A stretch of DNA of 64,000 nucleotides from Brucella haematophila. GTDB lineage: Bacteria > Pseudomonadota > Alphaproteobacteria > Rhizobiales > Rhizobiaceae. The notes under the pieces were generated by a model that ran no database searches, was not told the DNA's origin, and worked only from the letters and a program-made list of their open reading frames with translations. Below are positions 41,258-53,434 of this stretch, piece after piece; position 1 is the stretch's first letter; every line of letters starts with the position of its first letter. Position numbers and translations under genes: made by a program. The DNA is taken from positions 62,001 through 126,000 of the forward strand of contig NZ_VCPE01000018.1 of NCBI RefSeq assembly GCF_005938105.1, written 5' to 3'.

Positions 41258-42141
41258 GCACGCGCCTCATCCATCTTGTGGCCATAGCGCTTGAGTGCGA
41301 GCTGCAAGGCTCCAGTCAAAGCGTCGGCTGCCGGTTGGACAATGAGCTTCTGATGGTTCGCGGGGAGCCACTCCACATAAAGCGGCGCCATGCCGCCCAA
41401 CAGACTGATCCGCTCCGCACCCTGAGCGACCAGCATATCCAGTGTTTCGCTGACATAGCCTGCGGAACGTTCAAGAAGCATGCGTGCCGTCTCGTCGCCA
41501 TTGGCAGCATACTGGAAAATACGCGGGGCATATTTGCCGAAATCGCCGGGCTTCGCTGTCCACGCAAACTCAACCAGATTGTCGGGATTGTTGCTGAACT
41601 CATCGAGCACGTCTGTTGTCAGGCGGCTGCGGGGATGAATGCCGTCATGCACCAGCAGGCATTCCTGCAACAGGCTTTGTCCAAGCCGCGCGCCGCTGCC
41701 CAGATCGCTGAGCGGAAAGCCCCAGCCGCCAACCGAATGAATTCGCTCCTGCTGGCGGACGATATAGGCCGTGCCAGTGCCGAGAATGGCGACGATGCCG
41801 TCCTGATCGCCAAGCGCACCTTGCAATGCGATGAGGCCGTCGAACTCGACATTGGCATGGGCAAAGGGGAGGCCGCGTTCAATCGGCAGTCCCGCACCTG
41901 CGACATTGCCGCCAGCAAGGCCGAGGACCGCATGGCTTTCGCCGTAATGGCTCTGGTCCAGCCCGGCATCGGCAAAGGCATTGTCGATGGCTGCGCGTAC
42001 ATTGACGAGCGAAGTCTGCGGGTCGGTGACAATATTGGCCGATCCGCTGCGTCCCGTTCCGAGAATCGCACCGTTGCCATCTGCCACCACAGCGCGACAT
42101 CCGGTGCCGCCGCCATCCACGCCAATGAAAAACTCTGCCAT
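41254..42141 (-). CDS. BadF/BadG/BcrA/BcrD-type ATPase, probable N-acetylglucosamine kinase
   Basis: 295-residue ASKHA-fold sugar kinase. Phosphate-1 loop FFIGVDGGGTGCRAVV, AVLGLAGGNVAG, the phosphate-2-like IVAILGTGTAYIV, the GWGFPLSDLGSGARLGQ motif typical of bacterial N-acetylglucosamine kinases of the BadF family, and adenosine motif ERISLLGGMAPLY. It would phosphorylate the incoming amino sugar. ATG at 42141 (MAEFFIGVDGGG) with GGAGG 8-12 bases upstream; the in-frame extension to 42180 crosses the operator. Co-transcribed with the GntR gene and divergent from the ABC transporter operon. Confidence 0.83.
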   Translation of the reverse strand: MAEFFIGVDGGGTGCRAVVADGNGAILGTGRSGSANIVTDPQTSLVNVRAAIDNAFADAGLDQSHYGESHAVLGLAGGNVAGAGLPIERGLPFAHANVEFDGLIALQGALGDQDGIVAILGTGTAYIVRQQERIHSVGGWGFPLSDLGSGARLGQSLLQECLLVHDGIHPRSRLTTDVLDEFSNNPDNLVEFAWTAKPGDFGKYAPRIFQYAANGDETARMLLERSAGYVSETLDMLVAQGAERISLLGGMAPLYVEWLPANHQKLIVQPAADALTGALQLALKRYGHKMDEARA

Positions 42142-42161
42142 GAAGATACCTCCAACTTGAA

Positions 42162-42179
42162 GATACCAAAAAAATACCA
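42162..42179 (-). promoter_or_regulatory. GntR operator candidate, kinase side
   Basis: Minus-strand sequence TGGTATTTTTTTGGTATC, containing two GGTAT half-like elements typical of HutC/NagR-type sites. It agrees at 14 of 18 positions with the copy at 42295-42312. A further direct repeat GAAGATACC (42142-42150 and 42159-42167) overlaps it and reaches the kinase start codon. Confidence 0.6.
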
Positions 42180-42294
42180 TTAACCAAGCAGATTCAGCGA
42201 AGCCGAGACAAATTGATTAATGTGTTGATAAAATAAGGTAAATTATCTTGCTTCCAATTTTTATGCGAGAATTTCGTAAACTTCGCTGGACAAT

Positions 42295-42312
42295 TGGTAC
42301 GTTTTTGGCATT
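42295..42312 (+). promoter_or_regulatory. GntR operator candidate, transporter side
   Basis: TGGTACGTTTTTGGCATT on the plus strand, the second copy of the shared 18-bp element (14/18 identical), oriented toward the ABC operon as the first is toward the kinase. The remaining 200 bases before the binding-protein ATG are leader sequence with no recognised gene. Confidence 0.6.
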
Positions 42313-42525
42313 AAATTCAACCAAAGGGGAGCGCAATGCCGCCAGGGGTCGCCAAAGGTTGTTGACAGGCGAGGGCCGCGCGGAAATGGGATGGAGCAAA
42401 GACCGGCAGAGCCGGCATTTATCCCGTACCGTGATGAGCCATCGTCATCAACGTGGTGTATCGCAATGGACAGGCGTATCTCGCCTCTTTTGTGCGTCTG
42501 CGTTCAAAAAACGGGAGAAGGTCAA

Positions 42526-43785
42526 ATGGTTCGCAATACCTTGAAATTCATGCTGCTGGGTTCGACGCTGCTGGCGTCGGGTTCTGCCGCATTGGCTCAG
42601 GACGTCACGCTGACGGTTGAAAGCTGGCGTAACGACGATCTGCAGATCTGGCAGGAAAAGATCATTCCAGCCTTTGAAGCCAAGAATCCGGGCATCAAGA
42701 TCAATTTCGCGCCAAGCGCGCCGACGGAATATAACGCCGCTCTCAATGCCAAGCTGGATGCTGGTTCGGGCGGCGATCTTATTTCGTGCCGTCCGTTCGA
42801 CACCTCGCTGGAGCTGTTCAACAAGGGCAAACTTGCCGATCTCACCGACCTCGAAGGCATGAAGAACTTCTCCGACGTCGCCAAGTCCGCATGGACCACC
42901 GACGACGGCAAGAAGGCTTTCTGCGTGCCGATGGCTTCGGTTATTCACGGCTTCATCTATAATCAGGAAGCCTTTGACAAGCTTGGCTTGAAGGCCCCGG
43001 CGACCGAAGCCGAGTTCTTCGCGATGCTCGACAAGATCAAGGCCGACGGCACCTATATCCCGATGGCGATGGGCACCAAGGATATGTGGGAAGCCGCAAC
43101 CATGGGCTACCAGAATATCGGCCCAACCTATTGGAAGGGTGAAGAAGGCCGCAAGGCGCTCATCGCTGGCCAGCAGAAGCTGACCGACGAGCCGTGGGTT
43201 GAGCCGTTCAAGGTTCTTGCCAAGTGGAAGGATTATCTGGGCGACGGTTTCGAAGCACAGACCTATCCGGACAGCCAGAACCTCTTCACGCTGGGCCGCG
43301 CTGCGATCTATCCGGCTGGTTCGTGGGAAATCGGCCTGTTCAACACGCAGGCGCAGTTCAAGATGGGCGCATTCCCGCCGCCAGTGAAGAATGCCGGCGA
43401 CAGCTGCTACATCTCGGATCACAACGATATCGGTCTTGGCCTCAACGCTTCGAGCAAGAATGCCGAGCAGGCCAAGGTGTTCCTTAACTGGGTCGCTTCG
43501 CCGGAATTTGCGGAAATCTACGCCAATGCGCTGCCAGGCTTCTTCAGCCTGAATTCGACGGCTGTGAAGATGTCCGATCCGCTGGCGCAGGAATTCGTAT
43601 CCTGGCGCGAAAAGTGCAAGCCGACCATCCGCTCGACCTACCAGATCCTGTCGCGTGGCACGCCAAACCTGGAAAACGAAACCTGGGTACAGTCTGCTAA
43701 TGTCATCAACGGCACCGTAACGCCGGAAGATGCCGCCAAGAAGCTGCAGGAAGGCCTGGACAGCTGGTACAAACCAGCCAAGTAA
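42526..43785 (+). CDS. Sugar ABC transporter substrate-binding protein (amino-sugar type)
   Basis: 419-residue extracellular solute-binding protein family 1. Signal peptide MVRNTLKFMLLGSTLLASGS ending AALAQ-D. Mature landmarks: LTVESWRNDDLQIWQEKIIPAFEAKNPGI, YNAALNAKLDAGSGGDLI, VPMASVIHGFIYNQEAFDKLGL, AIYPAGSWEIGLF, and KVFLNWVASPEFAEIYANALPGFFSL. The set of genes and their order match the N-acetylglucosamine uptake locus (ngcEFG) known in Sinorhizobium, so GlcNAc is the best guess for the ligand. ATG at 42526 has GGGAGAAGG 5-13 bases upstream; in-frame codons back to 42391 are leader. A hairpin follows the gene. Confidence 0.87.
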   Translation: MVRNTLKFMLLGSTLLASGSAALAQDVTLTVESWRNDDLQIWQEKIIPAFEAKNPGIKINFAPSAPTEYNAALNAKLDAGSGGDLISCRPFDTSLELFNKGKLADLTDLEGMKNFSDVAKSAWTTDDGKKAFCVPMASVIHGFIYNQEAFDKLGLKAPATEAEFFAMLDKIKADGTYIPMAMGTKDMWEAATMGYQNIGPTYWKGEEGRKALIAGQQKLTDEPWVEPFKVLAKWKDYLGDGFEAQTYPDSQNLFTLGRAAIYPAGSWEIGLFNTQAQFKMGAFPPPVKNAGDSCYISDHNDIGLGLNASSKNAEQAKVFLNWVASPEFAEIYANALPGFFSLNSTAVKMSDPLAQEFVSWREKCKPTIRSTYQILSRGTPNLENETWVQSANVINGTVTPEDAAKKLQEGLDSWYKPAK

Positions 43786-43793
43786 AGCGATAG

Positions 43794-43840
43794 TGCACGG
43801 GCGGCTTTGCGACAGAGCAGGGCCGCCCGTGTGCATTTTC
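43794..43840 (+). terminator. Intercistronic hairpin after the sugar-binding protein
   Basis: TGCAC-GGGCGGC (43794-43805) pairs with GCCGCCC-GT-GTGCA (43822-43835): 12 bp with a 2-nt bulge, followed by TTTT. In a 182-bp gap before the first permease it should act as attenuator or 3'-end stabiliser, giving more binding protein than permease. Confidence 0.65.
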
Positions 43841-43967
43841 GATGCCGAACAGACCTACCGGATAGTCTTGCGGGCAGTTTTTCTTTCGCGCAATGCGCGA
43901 TCCGTGTCAGTCTCACGGCGATGGAAAGTTCGTAAGAACCGCATAAGCCGAAGAACAGCGAGTGTTG

Positions 43968-44912
43968 ATGAGCCAGTCTGCCGACCTGCCAATCATTGAG
44001 CAAAAACGCCCGAGGCGGTGGCACATTCTTGTGTTTCTGCTGCCTTGTGTGCTGGTTTATACTGCCGTCATGGTGCTGCCGCTGATCGAAACATTGCGGC
44101 AAGCGTTTTTCAATGTCGTTGATGGCCAGCGCGTCTTTGTTGGCTTCGCCAATTTCCAGACGCTGTTCGGCGACGTAAACTGGTCGCGCGATTTCTGGAA
44201 TGCTTTGAAAAACAACGTCATATTCTTCTGCATTCACATGCTGGTTCAAAACCCGATCGGCATTTTGCTCGCGGCCATGCTGTCGCTGCCGAGACTGCGT
44301 TTTGCCGCCTTCTACCGCACCGCGATCTTTCTGCCGACGCTTCTGTCCTTCGTGATTGTCGGCTTTATCTGGAAGCTGATCCTGTCGCCGATCTGGGGCG
44401 TTGCACCATGGATGATGGATCTGGTGGGCATGAAATGGGCCTTTGGACCGTGGCTCGGCAAGGCCGAAACCGCACTTGTGACGGTGTCGCTTGTCTCTGT
44501 CTGGCAGTTTGTCGGCATTCCGATGATGCTGATCTATGCAGCGCTGCTCAACATTCCCGATGAAATTATCGAAGCTGCCGAATGCGATGGCATTACCGGC
44601 TGGAGCCAGTTCTGGAAGATCAAGCTGCCGCTTATCCTGCCGTCAATTGGCCTGATCTCGGTCATGACCTTCGTTGCCAATTTTAACGCGTTCGACCTTG
44701 TATATTCGATGCAGGGCGCACTCGCGGGACCAGACAAGGCGACCGATATTCTGGGCACGTTCCTGTACCGCACCTTCTTCGGCTTCCAGCTTCAGCTTGG
44801 CAATCCGTCCATGGGCGCCACTATCGCGGCCGTGATGTTCCTCATCATCCTCGCCGGTGTGTCGCTCTATCTGTTCGGCATCCAGCGTCGCATGCGCCGC
44901 TATCAGTTCTGA
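43968..44912 (+). CDS. Sugar ABC transporter permease (first)
   Basis: 314-residue MalF/UgpA-type permease with six main membrane helices (ILVFLLPCVLVYTAVMVLPLIETL, FFCIHMLVQNPIGILLAAML, AIFLPTLLSFVIVGFIWKLIL, TVSLVSVWQFVGIPMMLIYAALL, ISVMTFVANFNAFDLVYSM, AAVMFLIILAGVSLYLFGI). The ATPase-coupling EAA loop is IIEAAECDGITGWSQFWKIKLPLILP. ATG at 43968 preferred; a GTG lies 6 bases upstream. Pairs with the next permease as a heterodimeric channel. Confidence 0.87.
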   Translation: MSQSADLPIIEQKRPRRWHILVFLLPCVLVYTAVMVLPLIETLRQAFFNVVDGQRVFVGFANFQTLFGDVNWSRDFWNALKNNVIFFCIHMLVQNPIGILLAAMLSLPRLRFAAFYRTAIFLPTLLSFVIVGFIWKLILSPIWGVAPWMMDLVGMKWAFGPWLGKAETALVTVSLVSVWQFVGIPMMLIYAALLNIPDEIIEAAECDGITGWSQFWKIKLPLILPSIGLISVMTFVANFNAFDLVYSMQGALAGPDKATDILGTFLYRTFFGFQLQLGNPSMGATIAAVMFLIILAGVSLYLFGIQRRMRRYQF

Positions 44913-44925
44913 GGAGCGAGAAATC

Positions 44926-45765
44926 ATGTCGAAAGCACGCACTTCGCCCCTTCGCACAACATTCGTTCATGCGGCACTGATCATCTATATGCTTGTCGCC
45001 GTCTTTCCGGTGGCGCTGACGCTGATCAATTCCTTCAAGGACCGCAATGCGATTTTCCGCACGCCGCTGCAGTTTCCGACACCGGAAAGCTTTAGCCTCA
45101 TCGGCTATGAAACGGTTCTGAAACAGGGCTCGTTCCTGACCTATTTCCAGAACAGCGCCATCGTTACGGTGGCGAGCATCTTCTTCGTCATCCTGTTTGG
45201 CGCTATGGCCGCCTTTGCGCTGTCGGAATATCGCTTCAAGGGCAACACGCTGATGGGGCTTTATCTGGCCATCGGCATCATGATCCCGATCCGTCTTGGT
45301 ACGGTTGCATTGTTGCAGGGCATGGTCGCTGTGGGGCTGGTCAATAGTCTGACCTCGCTGATCCTCGTCTATACAGCCCAAGGCTTGCCACTTGCGATCT
45401 TCATCCTGTCCGAATTCATGCGAACCGTGTCCGACGATTTGAAAAATGCCGGGCGAATAGACGGCATGTCGGAATATGCGATCTTCTTTAAGCTGGTGCT
45501 GCCGCTGATCCGTCCCGCCATGGCAACGGTCGCCGTCTTCACCATGATCCCGATCTGGAACGATCTCTGGTTCCCGCTGATCCTCGCACCGAGCGAAGCC
45601 ACCAAGACGGTGACATTGGGCTCGCAGCTGTTCATCGGCCAGTTCGTCACCAACTGGAATGCGGTTCTGTCGGCGCTTTCGCTGGCAATGTTCCCGATCC
45701 TCGTCCTCTACGTCATTTTCTCGCGGCAACTGATCCGCGGCATCACAGCCGGAGCTGTAAAATGA
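44926..45765 (+). CDS. Sugar ABC transporter permease (second)
   Basis: 279-residue MalG/UgpE-type permease with six membrane helices (FVHAALIIYMLVAVFPVALTLINSF, SAIVTVASIFFVILFGAMAAFAL, LMGLYLAIGIMIPIRLGTVALLQ, LTSLILVYTAQGLPLAIFIL, MATVAVFTMIPIWNDLWFPLIL, ALSLAMFPILVLYVIFS). EAA loop: DLKNAGRIDGMSEYAIFFKLVLPLIRP. GAGGAGCGAG precedes the ATG at 44926; the in-frame stretch upstream lies inside the first permease gene and is not used. Starts 13 bases after the first permease and overlaps the next gene. Confidence 0.87.
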   Translation: MSKARTSPLRTTFVHAALIIYMLVAVFPVALTLINSFKDRNAIFRTPLQFPTPESFSLIGYETVLKQGSFLTYFQNSAIVTVASIFFVILFGAMAAFALSEYRFKGNTLMGLYLAIGIMIPIRLGTVALLQGMVAVGLVNSLTSLILVYTAQGLPLAIFILSEFMRTVSDDLKNAGRIDGMSEYAIFFKLVLPLIRPAMATVAVFTMIPIWNDLWFPLILAPSEATKTVTLGSQLFIGQFVTNWNAVLSALSLAMFPILVLYVIFSRQLIRGITAGAVK

Positions 45766-46850
45766 GTTCAGATACATCAAGCGCCCCGGCCCCAATCGCT
45801 CCGGTACGCGTGCTTTCGGCAGGTCTTGGCAATATGGGCCGCAGCCATGCGTTGGCCTATCATCGCAATCCGGGCTTTGAAGTCGTTGGTCTGGTCAACC
45901 GGACCAAGGTTGCGGTGCCAGACGAGCTGGCAGGCTATGAAATTCATCCATCTTTTCACGAGGCCATGGCCGAGCTGAAACCGGATATGGCCTGCATTGC
46001 CACTTATTCGGAAAGCCATGCCGATTATGCCGTGGCTGCGATGGAGCAGGGGGCGCATGTCTTTGTTGAAAAGCCGCTGGCAACGACCGTGGAAGACGCG
46101 CGCCGGGTCATCGATTGCGCACGGGCCAACGGACGCAAGCTCGTCATCGGCTATATCCTGCGCCATCATCCGTCCTGGATGCGGCTGATTTCTGAAGCGC
46201 GACAGCTCGGCGGTCCTTACGTTTTCCGTATGAACCTCAACCAGCAGTCAAGCGGCGCGACCTGGGAAACGCATAAGAACCTGATGAACACCACATCGCC
46301 GATTGTCGATTGCGGTGTGCATTATGTCGACGTCATGTGCCAGATCACTGATGCAAAGCCGGTGGAAGTGCGCGGCATGGGCCTGCGTCTTTCCAATGAA
46401 ATCAAGCCGGATATGTATAATTACGGCCATCTGCAGGTGCTGTTCGATGACGGCACGATTGGCTGGTACGAAGCAGGCTGGGGTCCGATGATGTCCGAAA
46501 CCGCCTTCTTCGTGAAGGATGTAATCTCGCCGAATGGCTGCGTTTCCATTGTCATGAACGAGGCTGTGACCAAATCTGACGACGTAGACGCGCACACCAA
46601 AACCTCGACCATTCGCATCCATCGCGCTGAACGCGGTGCGGAAGGAAAATTCCTGAAGCCGGATACGGATCTTTCCATGTCGGATGAGCCGGGCCATCAG
46701 GAATTGTGCGAACGCGAACAGGCTTACATGCTGAAAGCTATTCGCGAGGATATCGATCTCAACCGCCATATGGACGATGCGCTGCAATCGCTGCGTATCT
46801 GTCTCGCCGCTGACGAAAGCGTGCGTCTTGGCCAGCCGGTAAAACTGTAA
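45762..46850 (+). CDS. Gfo/Idh/MocA family oxidoreductase
   Basis: 362-residue NAD(P)-dependent sugar oxidoreductase. N-terminal Rossmann fold [19 protein letters not shown] (GxGxxG-like) and the catalytic Lys motif [19 protein letters not shown]; the C-terminal half is the family's beta-sheet substrate domain ([15 protein letters not shown] with the usual His). Substrate unknown; in Sinorhizobium a homologue occupies the same place in the GlcNAc uptake operon. ATG overlaps the permease stop by four bases (ATGA). Confidence 0.85.
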   Translation: MSSDTSSAPAPIAPVRVLSAGLGNMGRSHALAYHRNPGFEVVGLVNRTKVAVPDELAGYEIHPSFHEAMAELKPDMACIATYSESHADYAVAAMEQGAHVFVEKPLATTVEDARRVIDCARANGRKLVIGYILRHHPSWMRLISEARQLGGPYVFRMNLNQQSSGATWETHKNLMNTTSPIVDCGVHYVDVMCQITDAKPVEVRGMGLRLSNEIKPDMYNYGHLQVLFDDGTIGWYEAGWGPMMSETAFFVKDVISPNGCVSIVMNEAVTKSDDVDAHTKTSTIRIHRAERGAEGKFLKPDTDLSMSDEPGHQELCEREQAYMLKAIREDIDLNRHMDDALQSLRICLAADESVRLGQPVKL

Positions 46851-46857
46851 GGGATTT

Positions 46858-47865
<1,008 letters not shown>

Positions 47866-47890
47866 GCCATTCGACAGTTCGAAAAAATTG

Positions 47891-47919
47891 AACCGCGCTT
47901 GTTTCAAGCGCGGTTTTTT
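47891..47919 (+). terminator. Terminator of the amino-sugar transporter operon
   Basis: 11-bp perfect stem AACCGCGCTTG (47891-47901) and CAAGCGCGGTT (47905-47915) with TTT loop and six T residues. Confidence 0.92.
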
Positions 47920-49684
<1,765 letters not shown>

Positions 49685-49687
49685 TCC

Positions 49688-50716
49688 ATGACCAAGATGA
49701 CTATGCCAAGAATGACAATGATCGAGGCGATCCAGAACGCCCACGACATTGCCATGGAGCGCGACAAGAATGTGGTCGTGTTCGGTGAGGATGTCGGTTA
49801 TTTCGGCGGCGTGTTTCGCTGCACCGCCGGTTTGCAGAAGAAGTACGGCAAAGAGCGCTGCTTCGATGCGCCAATCAGCGAGCTTGGCATTGTTGGCACC
49901 GCAATCGGCATGGCCGCTTACGGCTTGCGCCCCTGCATTGAAGTGCAGTTCGCCGATTATGTCTATCCGGCCTATGACCAGATTGTCTCCGAAGCCGCCC
50001 GTCTGCGCTATCGCTCGGCAGGCGAGTTCACGTGCCCCATCGTGATCCGCATGCCATCCGGCGGCGGTATTTATGGCGGGCAGACGCACAGCCAAAGCCC
50101 GGAAGCACTTTTCACCCATGTGTCCGGCTTGAAAACGGTGATGCCATCCACGCCAGCGGATGCCAAGGGCTTGCTGCTTGCAGCGATAGAAGACCCCGAT
50201 CCGGTGATCATGTTCGAGCCGAAACGGCTTTATAATGGCCCCTTCGACGGCCATCACGACAAGCCGGTCACGTCCTGGAAAAAGCACGATCTGGGCGAAG
50301 TGCCCGAAGGCTATTACACGGTTCCGCTCGGCAAGGCCGCTATTCGCCGTGAAGGCAGCGCCGTGACGGTTTTGGCCTATGGCACCATGGTGCATGTGGC
50401 GCTGGCCGCCGCGGAAGAAACAGGCGTCGATGCCGAGATTATCGATCTGCGCACGCTTTTACCGCTCGATACCGAAACCATCATGGCCTCGGTGCGCAAG
50501 ACTGGTCGTTGCGTCATCGTGCATGAAGCAACGCTGACCTGCGGCTACGGTGCGGAACTTGCCGCGCTGGTGCAGCGCGATTGCTTCTATCACCTCGAAG
50601 CGCCAGTCATTCGCGTGACGGGTTGGGACACGCCTTACCCACATGCGCAGGAATGGGCCTATTTCCCCGGTCCTGATCGCGTCGGTCGCGCACTCGTGTC
50701 GATCATGGAAGCGTGA
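49688..50716 (+). CDS. bkdA2: Branched-chain 2-oxoacid dehydrogenase E1 beta subunit
   Basis: 342-residue E1 beta (transketolase-like). Markers: VVVFGEDVGYFGGVFRCTAGL, FDAPISELGIVGTAIGMAAYGLRP, VIRMPSGGGIYGGQTHSQSPEALFTH, EPKRLYNG and, in the C-terminal transketolase domain, EIIDLRTLLPLDTETI and VIVHEATLTCGYGAELAA. Begins 3 bases after the E1 alpha stop. Forms an alpha2beta2 E1 with the preceding gene product. Confidence 0.93.
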   Translation: MTKMTMPRMTMIEAIQNAHDIAMERDKNVVVFGEDVGYFGGVFRCTAGLQKKYGKERCFDAPISELGIVGTAIGMAAYGLRPCIEVQFADYVYPAYDQIVSEAARLRYRSAGEFTCPIVIRMPSGGGIYGGQTHSQSPEALFTHVSGLKTVMPSTPADAKGLLLAAIEDPDPVIMFEPKRLYNGPFDGHHDKPVTSWKKHDLGEVPEGYYTVPLGKAAIRREGSAVTVLAYGTMVHVALAAAEETGVDAEIIDLRTLLPLDTETIMASVRKTGRCVIVHEATLTCGYGAELAALVQRDCFYHLEAPVIRVTGWDTPYPHAQEWAYFPGPDRVGRALVSIMEA

Positions 50717-50727
50717 GGGGAGACAAC

Positions 50728-52035
50728 ATGGCTCATTTTACAATTAAACTCCCTGATGTTGGCGAAGGCGTTGCCGAGGCCGAGCTAGTCGAATGGCATG
50801 TGAAGGTTGGCGATATCATTCGCGAGGATGATCTTCTGGCTGCCGTCATGACCGACAAGGCGACGGTGGAAATCCCGTCGTCGCGCGCGGGCAAAGTCAT
50901 CGCGATCAATGGCGAAGTCGGTGAAAAGATTGCCGTCGGTTCCGAACTGGTGCGGCTTGAAATCGGAGGCGATTCTGGCGCAACCGAGGAAGTAAAGGCG
51001 GAAGAGCCAGCGCATACACCGATAGCGGTTGAGGCTCCAACGACGAACGCGCCGGAAGTGCCGGTCTTGTTGCAAACACCCGTTCCGCCAAAGCCGGCAG
51101 CACCCAAGCGTGAAACCTCCGCTCGAGCTTTTGCGGGCGCTGGCCCCGTGCGGGCGGAAGGTGAAAAGCCTCTGGCCACGCCATCGGTCCGGTTGAGGGC
51201 GCGTGATGCGGGCGTTGATCTGCGGCGTGTTCGCGGAACCGGACCTGCCGGGCGCATCACGCATGAAGATCTGGACGCGTTTTTCGAGGCCGAAAGCGGT
51301 GCTGTTACGGCACTGTCGGGCTATACAGCCGACACATCCGTCAACGAGATCAAGGTGATCGGGCTTCGACGCAAGATCGCCGAGCGCATGGCGGAAGCCA
51401 AGCGCCACATTCCGCATATCACCATTGTCGAAGAAGTAGACGTCACTCAGCTTGAAGAGCTGCGCGCTGGCCTCAACAATGAGAAGAAGGAAGGGCGTCC
51501 GCGCCTGACGCTGCTGCCATTCGTTATCCGCGCCATCGTCAAAGCGGTGAAAGAACAGCCGGGCCTGAATGCCCATTTCGACGATGAAGCCGATATCATC
51601 CGCCAGTTCGGGGGAGTGCATGTGGGCATTGCCACGCAGACACCGAATGGCTTGATCGTCCCCGTGGTGCGTCACGCCGAAAGTATGACCGTCTTTGCCG
51701 CTGCTTCCGAGCTGTCGCGTGTGACGGATGCCGCCCGCAATGGAACGGCAAAGCGGGAAGAGCTGAGCGGTTCCACCATCACGATCACGTCGCTTGGGCC
51801 GCTTGGCGCGATTGCCACAACACCGATTATCAATCGGCCAGAAGTTGCGATTGTCGGCATCAACAAGATTGCCGTGCGCCCGATGTGGGACGGAACCCAG
51901 TTCGTGCCGCGCAAGATGATGAACCTTTCATGCAGCTTCGATCATCGGGTGATTGACGGTTGGGATGCGGCTGTCTTTGTGCAGAAGCTGAAAAGCCTCA
52001 TCGAAACGCCTGCGATGATCTTTGTGGAAGGCTGA
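50728..52035 (+). CDS. bkdB: Branched-chain 2-oxoacid dehydrogenase E2 (dihydrolipoyl acyltransferase)
   Basis: 435-residue E2 core. One lipoyl domain (residues 1-78) with the lipoyl lysine Lys44 (VMTDKATVEIPS), an Ala/Pro/Glu-rich hinge, a peripheral subunit-binding domain about 150-190 (ATPSVRLRARDAGVDLRRVRGTGPAGRITHEDLDAF), and the acyltransferase domain about 215-435 with the active-site block LSCSFDHRVIDGWDAAVF. ATG at 50728 (MAHFTIKLPDVGEG) with GAGGGGAG just upstream; the in-frame ATG at 50713 overlaps E1 beta and lacks homology. Transfers the branched acyl group to CoA. Confidence 0.93.
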   Translation: MAHFTIKLPDVGEGVAEAELVEWHVKVGDIIREDDLLAAVMTDKATVEIPSSRAGKVIAINGEVGEKIAVGSELVRLEIGGDSGATEEVKAEEPAHTPIAVEAPTTNAPEVPVLLQTPVPPKPAAPKRETSARAFAGAGPVRAEGEKPLATPSVRLRARDAGVDLRRVRGTGPAGRITHEDLDAFFEAESGAVTALSGYTADTSVNEIKVIGLRRKIAERMAEAKRHIPHITIVEEVDVTQLEELRAGLNNEKKEGRPRLTLLPFVIRAIVKAVKEQPGLNAHFDDEADIIRQFGGVHVGIATQTPNGLIVPVVRHAESMTVFAAASELSRVTDAARNGTAKREELSGSTITITSLGPLGAIATTPIINRPEVAIVGINKIAVRPMWDGTQFVPRKMMNLSCSFDHRVIDGWDAAVFVQKLKSLIETPAMIFVEG

Positions 52036-52039
52036 ACTT

Positions 52040-53434
52040 ATGAGTGAGATTAACTGCAAACTTCTGATCATCGGCGGTGGTCCCGGCGGCTATGTCTGCG
52101 GCATCCGGGCGGGACAGCTCGGCATTGATACCGTGCTTGTCGAGCGAAAGCGCCTCGGCGGCACCTGCCTCAATGTCGGTTGCATTCCATCGAAAGCACT
52201 GATCCATGCGGCGGATGAATTCCATCGCCTTACACATTTCGCATCGAAAGGCGCGCTTGGCATTACCGCGCAAAATCCGGCCATAGACTTTGTCAAAACA
52301 CTTGAATGGAAAGACGGTATCGTCAATCGACTGAATAGTGGTGTGGCCGGGCTGTTGAAACGGTCGCGCGTGCGCATGTTTCAAGGGCAGGCGCGGTTCA
52401 TGGACGGTAAGACCGTGCTGGTTGATACCGATACGGGCCGCCAGACCATTCATGCGGAGAACATCGTGATCGCCACCGGCTCCGTGCCGGTTGAAATTGA
52501 AGCGCTGCCCTTCGGCGGCAATATCATTTCGTCCACGGATGCTATGTCGCTGGGTTCGATACCAGAGAAACTGGCTGTCGTAGGCGGAGGTTATATCGGG
52601 CTCGAAATCGGCACGGCCTATGCGAAGCTCGGTTCCAAAGTCACTGTCGTAGAAGCGACCGACCGTATCCTGCCGCAATATGATGCAGAGCTGACACGGC
52701 CCGTCATGGCACGCCTGAAGGCGCTTGGCGTCGAGGTGCTGACCAGCACATCGGCCAAGGGCCTGACCGGCGACGGCAAGGCACTGGAAGTGCTGGCAGC
52801 AGATGGTTCAGTTAAGCGCATCGACGCTGATAAGGTGCTGGTGACGGTCGGACGCAAACCGCAGACTGATGGTTGGGGTTTGAGTGAAATCAGGCTCGAT
52901 ATGGATGGACGCTTCATTCGCATCGATGATCGCTGCCGCACATCAATGCGTGGTGTCTACGCGATTGGCGATGTCACCGGGGAACCGATGCTGGCGCATC
53001 GCGCGATGGCGCAAGGTGAAATGGTTGCCGAGATCATCGCAGGCGGCAAGCAAGCCTGGGACAAGCGCTGCATTCCGGCGGTCTGCTTCACCGATCCGGA
53101 AATCGTAACGGTAGGGCTGCTGCCCGACGAGGCGCGCAAGGCCGGTCACAACACGCAGATTGGCATTTTCCCTTTTCAGGCCAATGGCCGCGCCATGACA
53201 GTTGAACGGGAGGACGGCTTCATTCGCGTGGTGGCCCGTGCGGACAATCATGTCATTCTGGGCATTCAGGCAGTTGGTGTTGGTATTTCCGAACTGTCGT
53301 CAGCCTTTGCGCAAGCCGTCGAAATGGGCGCGCGTCTTGAGGATATTGCAGGGACAATCCATGCACATCCGACCTTGGGCGAGGGCTTTGCCGAGGCCAG
53401 CATGAAGGCGCTCGGTCACGCGCTGCATATCTAA
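52040..53434 (+). CDS. lpdV: Dihydrolipoyl dehydrogenase E3 of the branched-chain complex
   Basis: 464-residue FAD- and NAD-dependent E3. FAD loop LLIIGGGPGGYVCGIRAGQ, redox-active disulfide Cys43/Cys48 (GGTCLNVGCIPSKAL), NAD fold VVGGGYIGLEIGTAYAKLG, FAD motif VYAIGDVTGEPMLAHRAMAQG, and the C-terminal catalytic base His (HAHPTLGEGFAEA). Re-oxidises dihydrolipoamide on E2. ATG at 52040 with GGAAGG upstream; 4 bases after the E2 stop. The 3' end overlaps the convergent SURF1 gene by four bases. Confidence 0.93.
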   Translation: MSEINCKLLIIGGGPGGYVCGIRAGQLGIDTVLVERKRLGGTCLNVGCIPSKALIHAADEFHRLTHFASKGALGITAQNPAIDFVKTLEWKDGIVNRLNSGVAGLLKRSRVRMFQGQARFMDGKTVLVDTDTGRQTIHAENIVIATGSVPVEIEALPFGGNIISSTDAMSLGSIPEKLAVVGGGYIGLEIGTAYAKLGSKVTVVEATDRILPQYDAELTRPVMARLKALGVEVLTSTSAKGLTGDGKALEVLAADGSVKRIDADKVLVTVGRKPQTDGWGLSEIRLDMDGRFIRIDDRCRTSMRGVYAIGDVTGEPMLAHRAMAQGEMVAEIIAGGKQAWDKRCIPAVCFTDPEIVTVGLLPDEARKAGHNTQIGIFPFQANGRAMTVEREDGFIRVVARADNHVILGIQAVGVGISELSSAFAQAVEMGARLEDIAGTIHAHPTLGEGFAEASMKALGHALHI

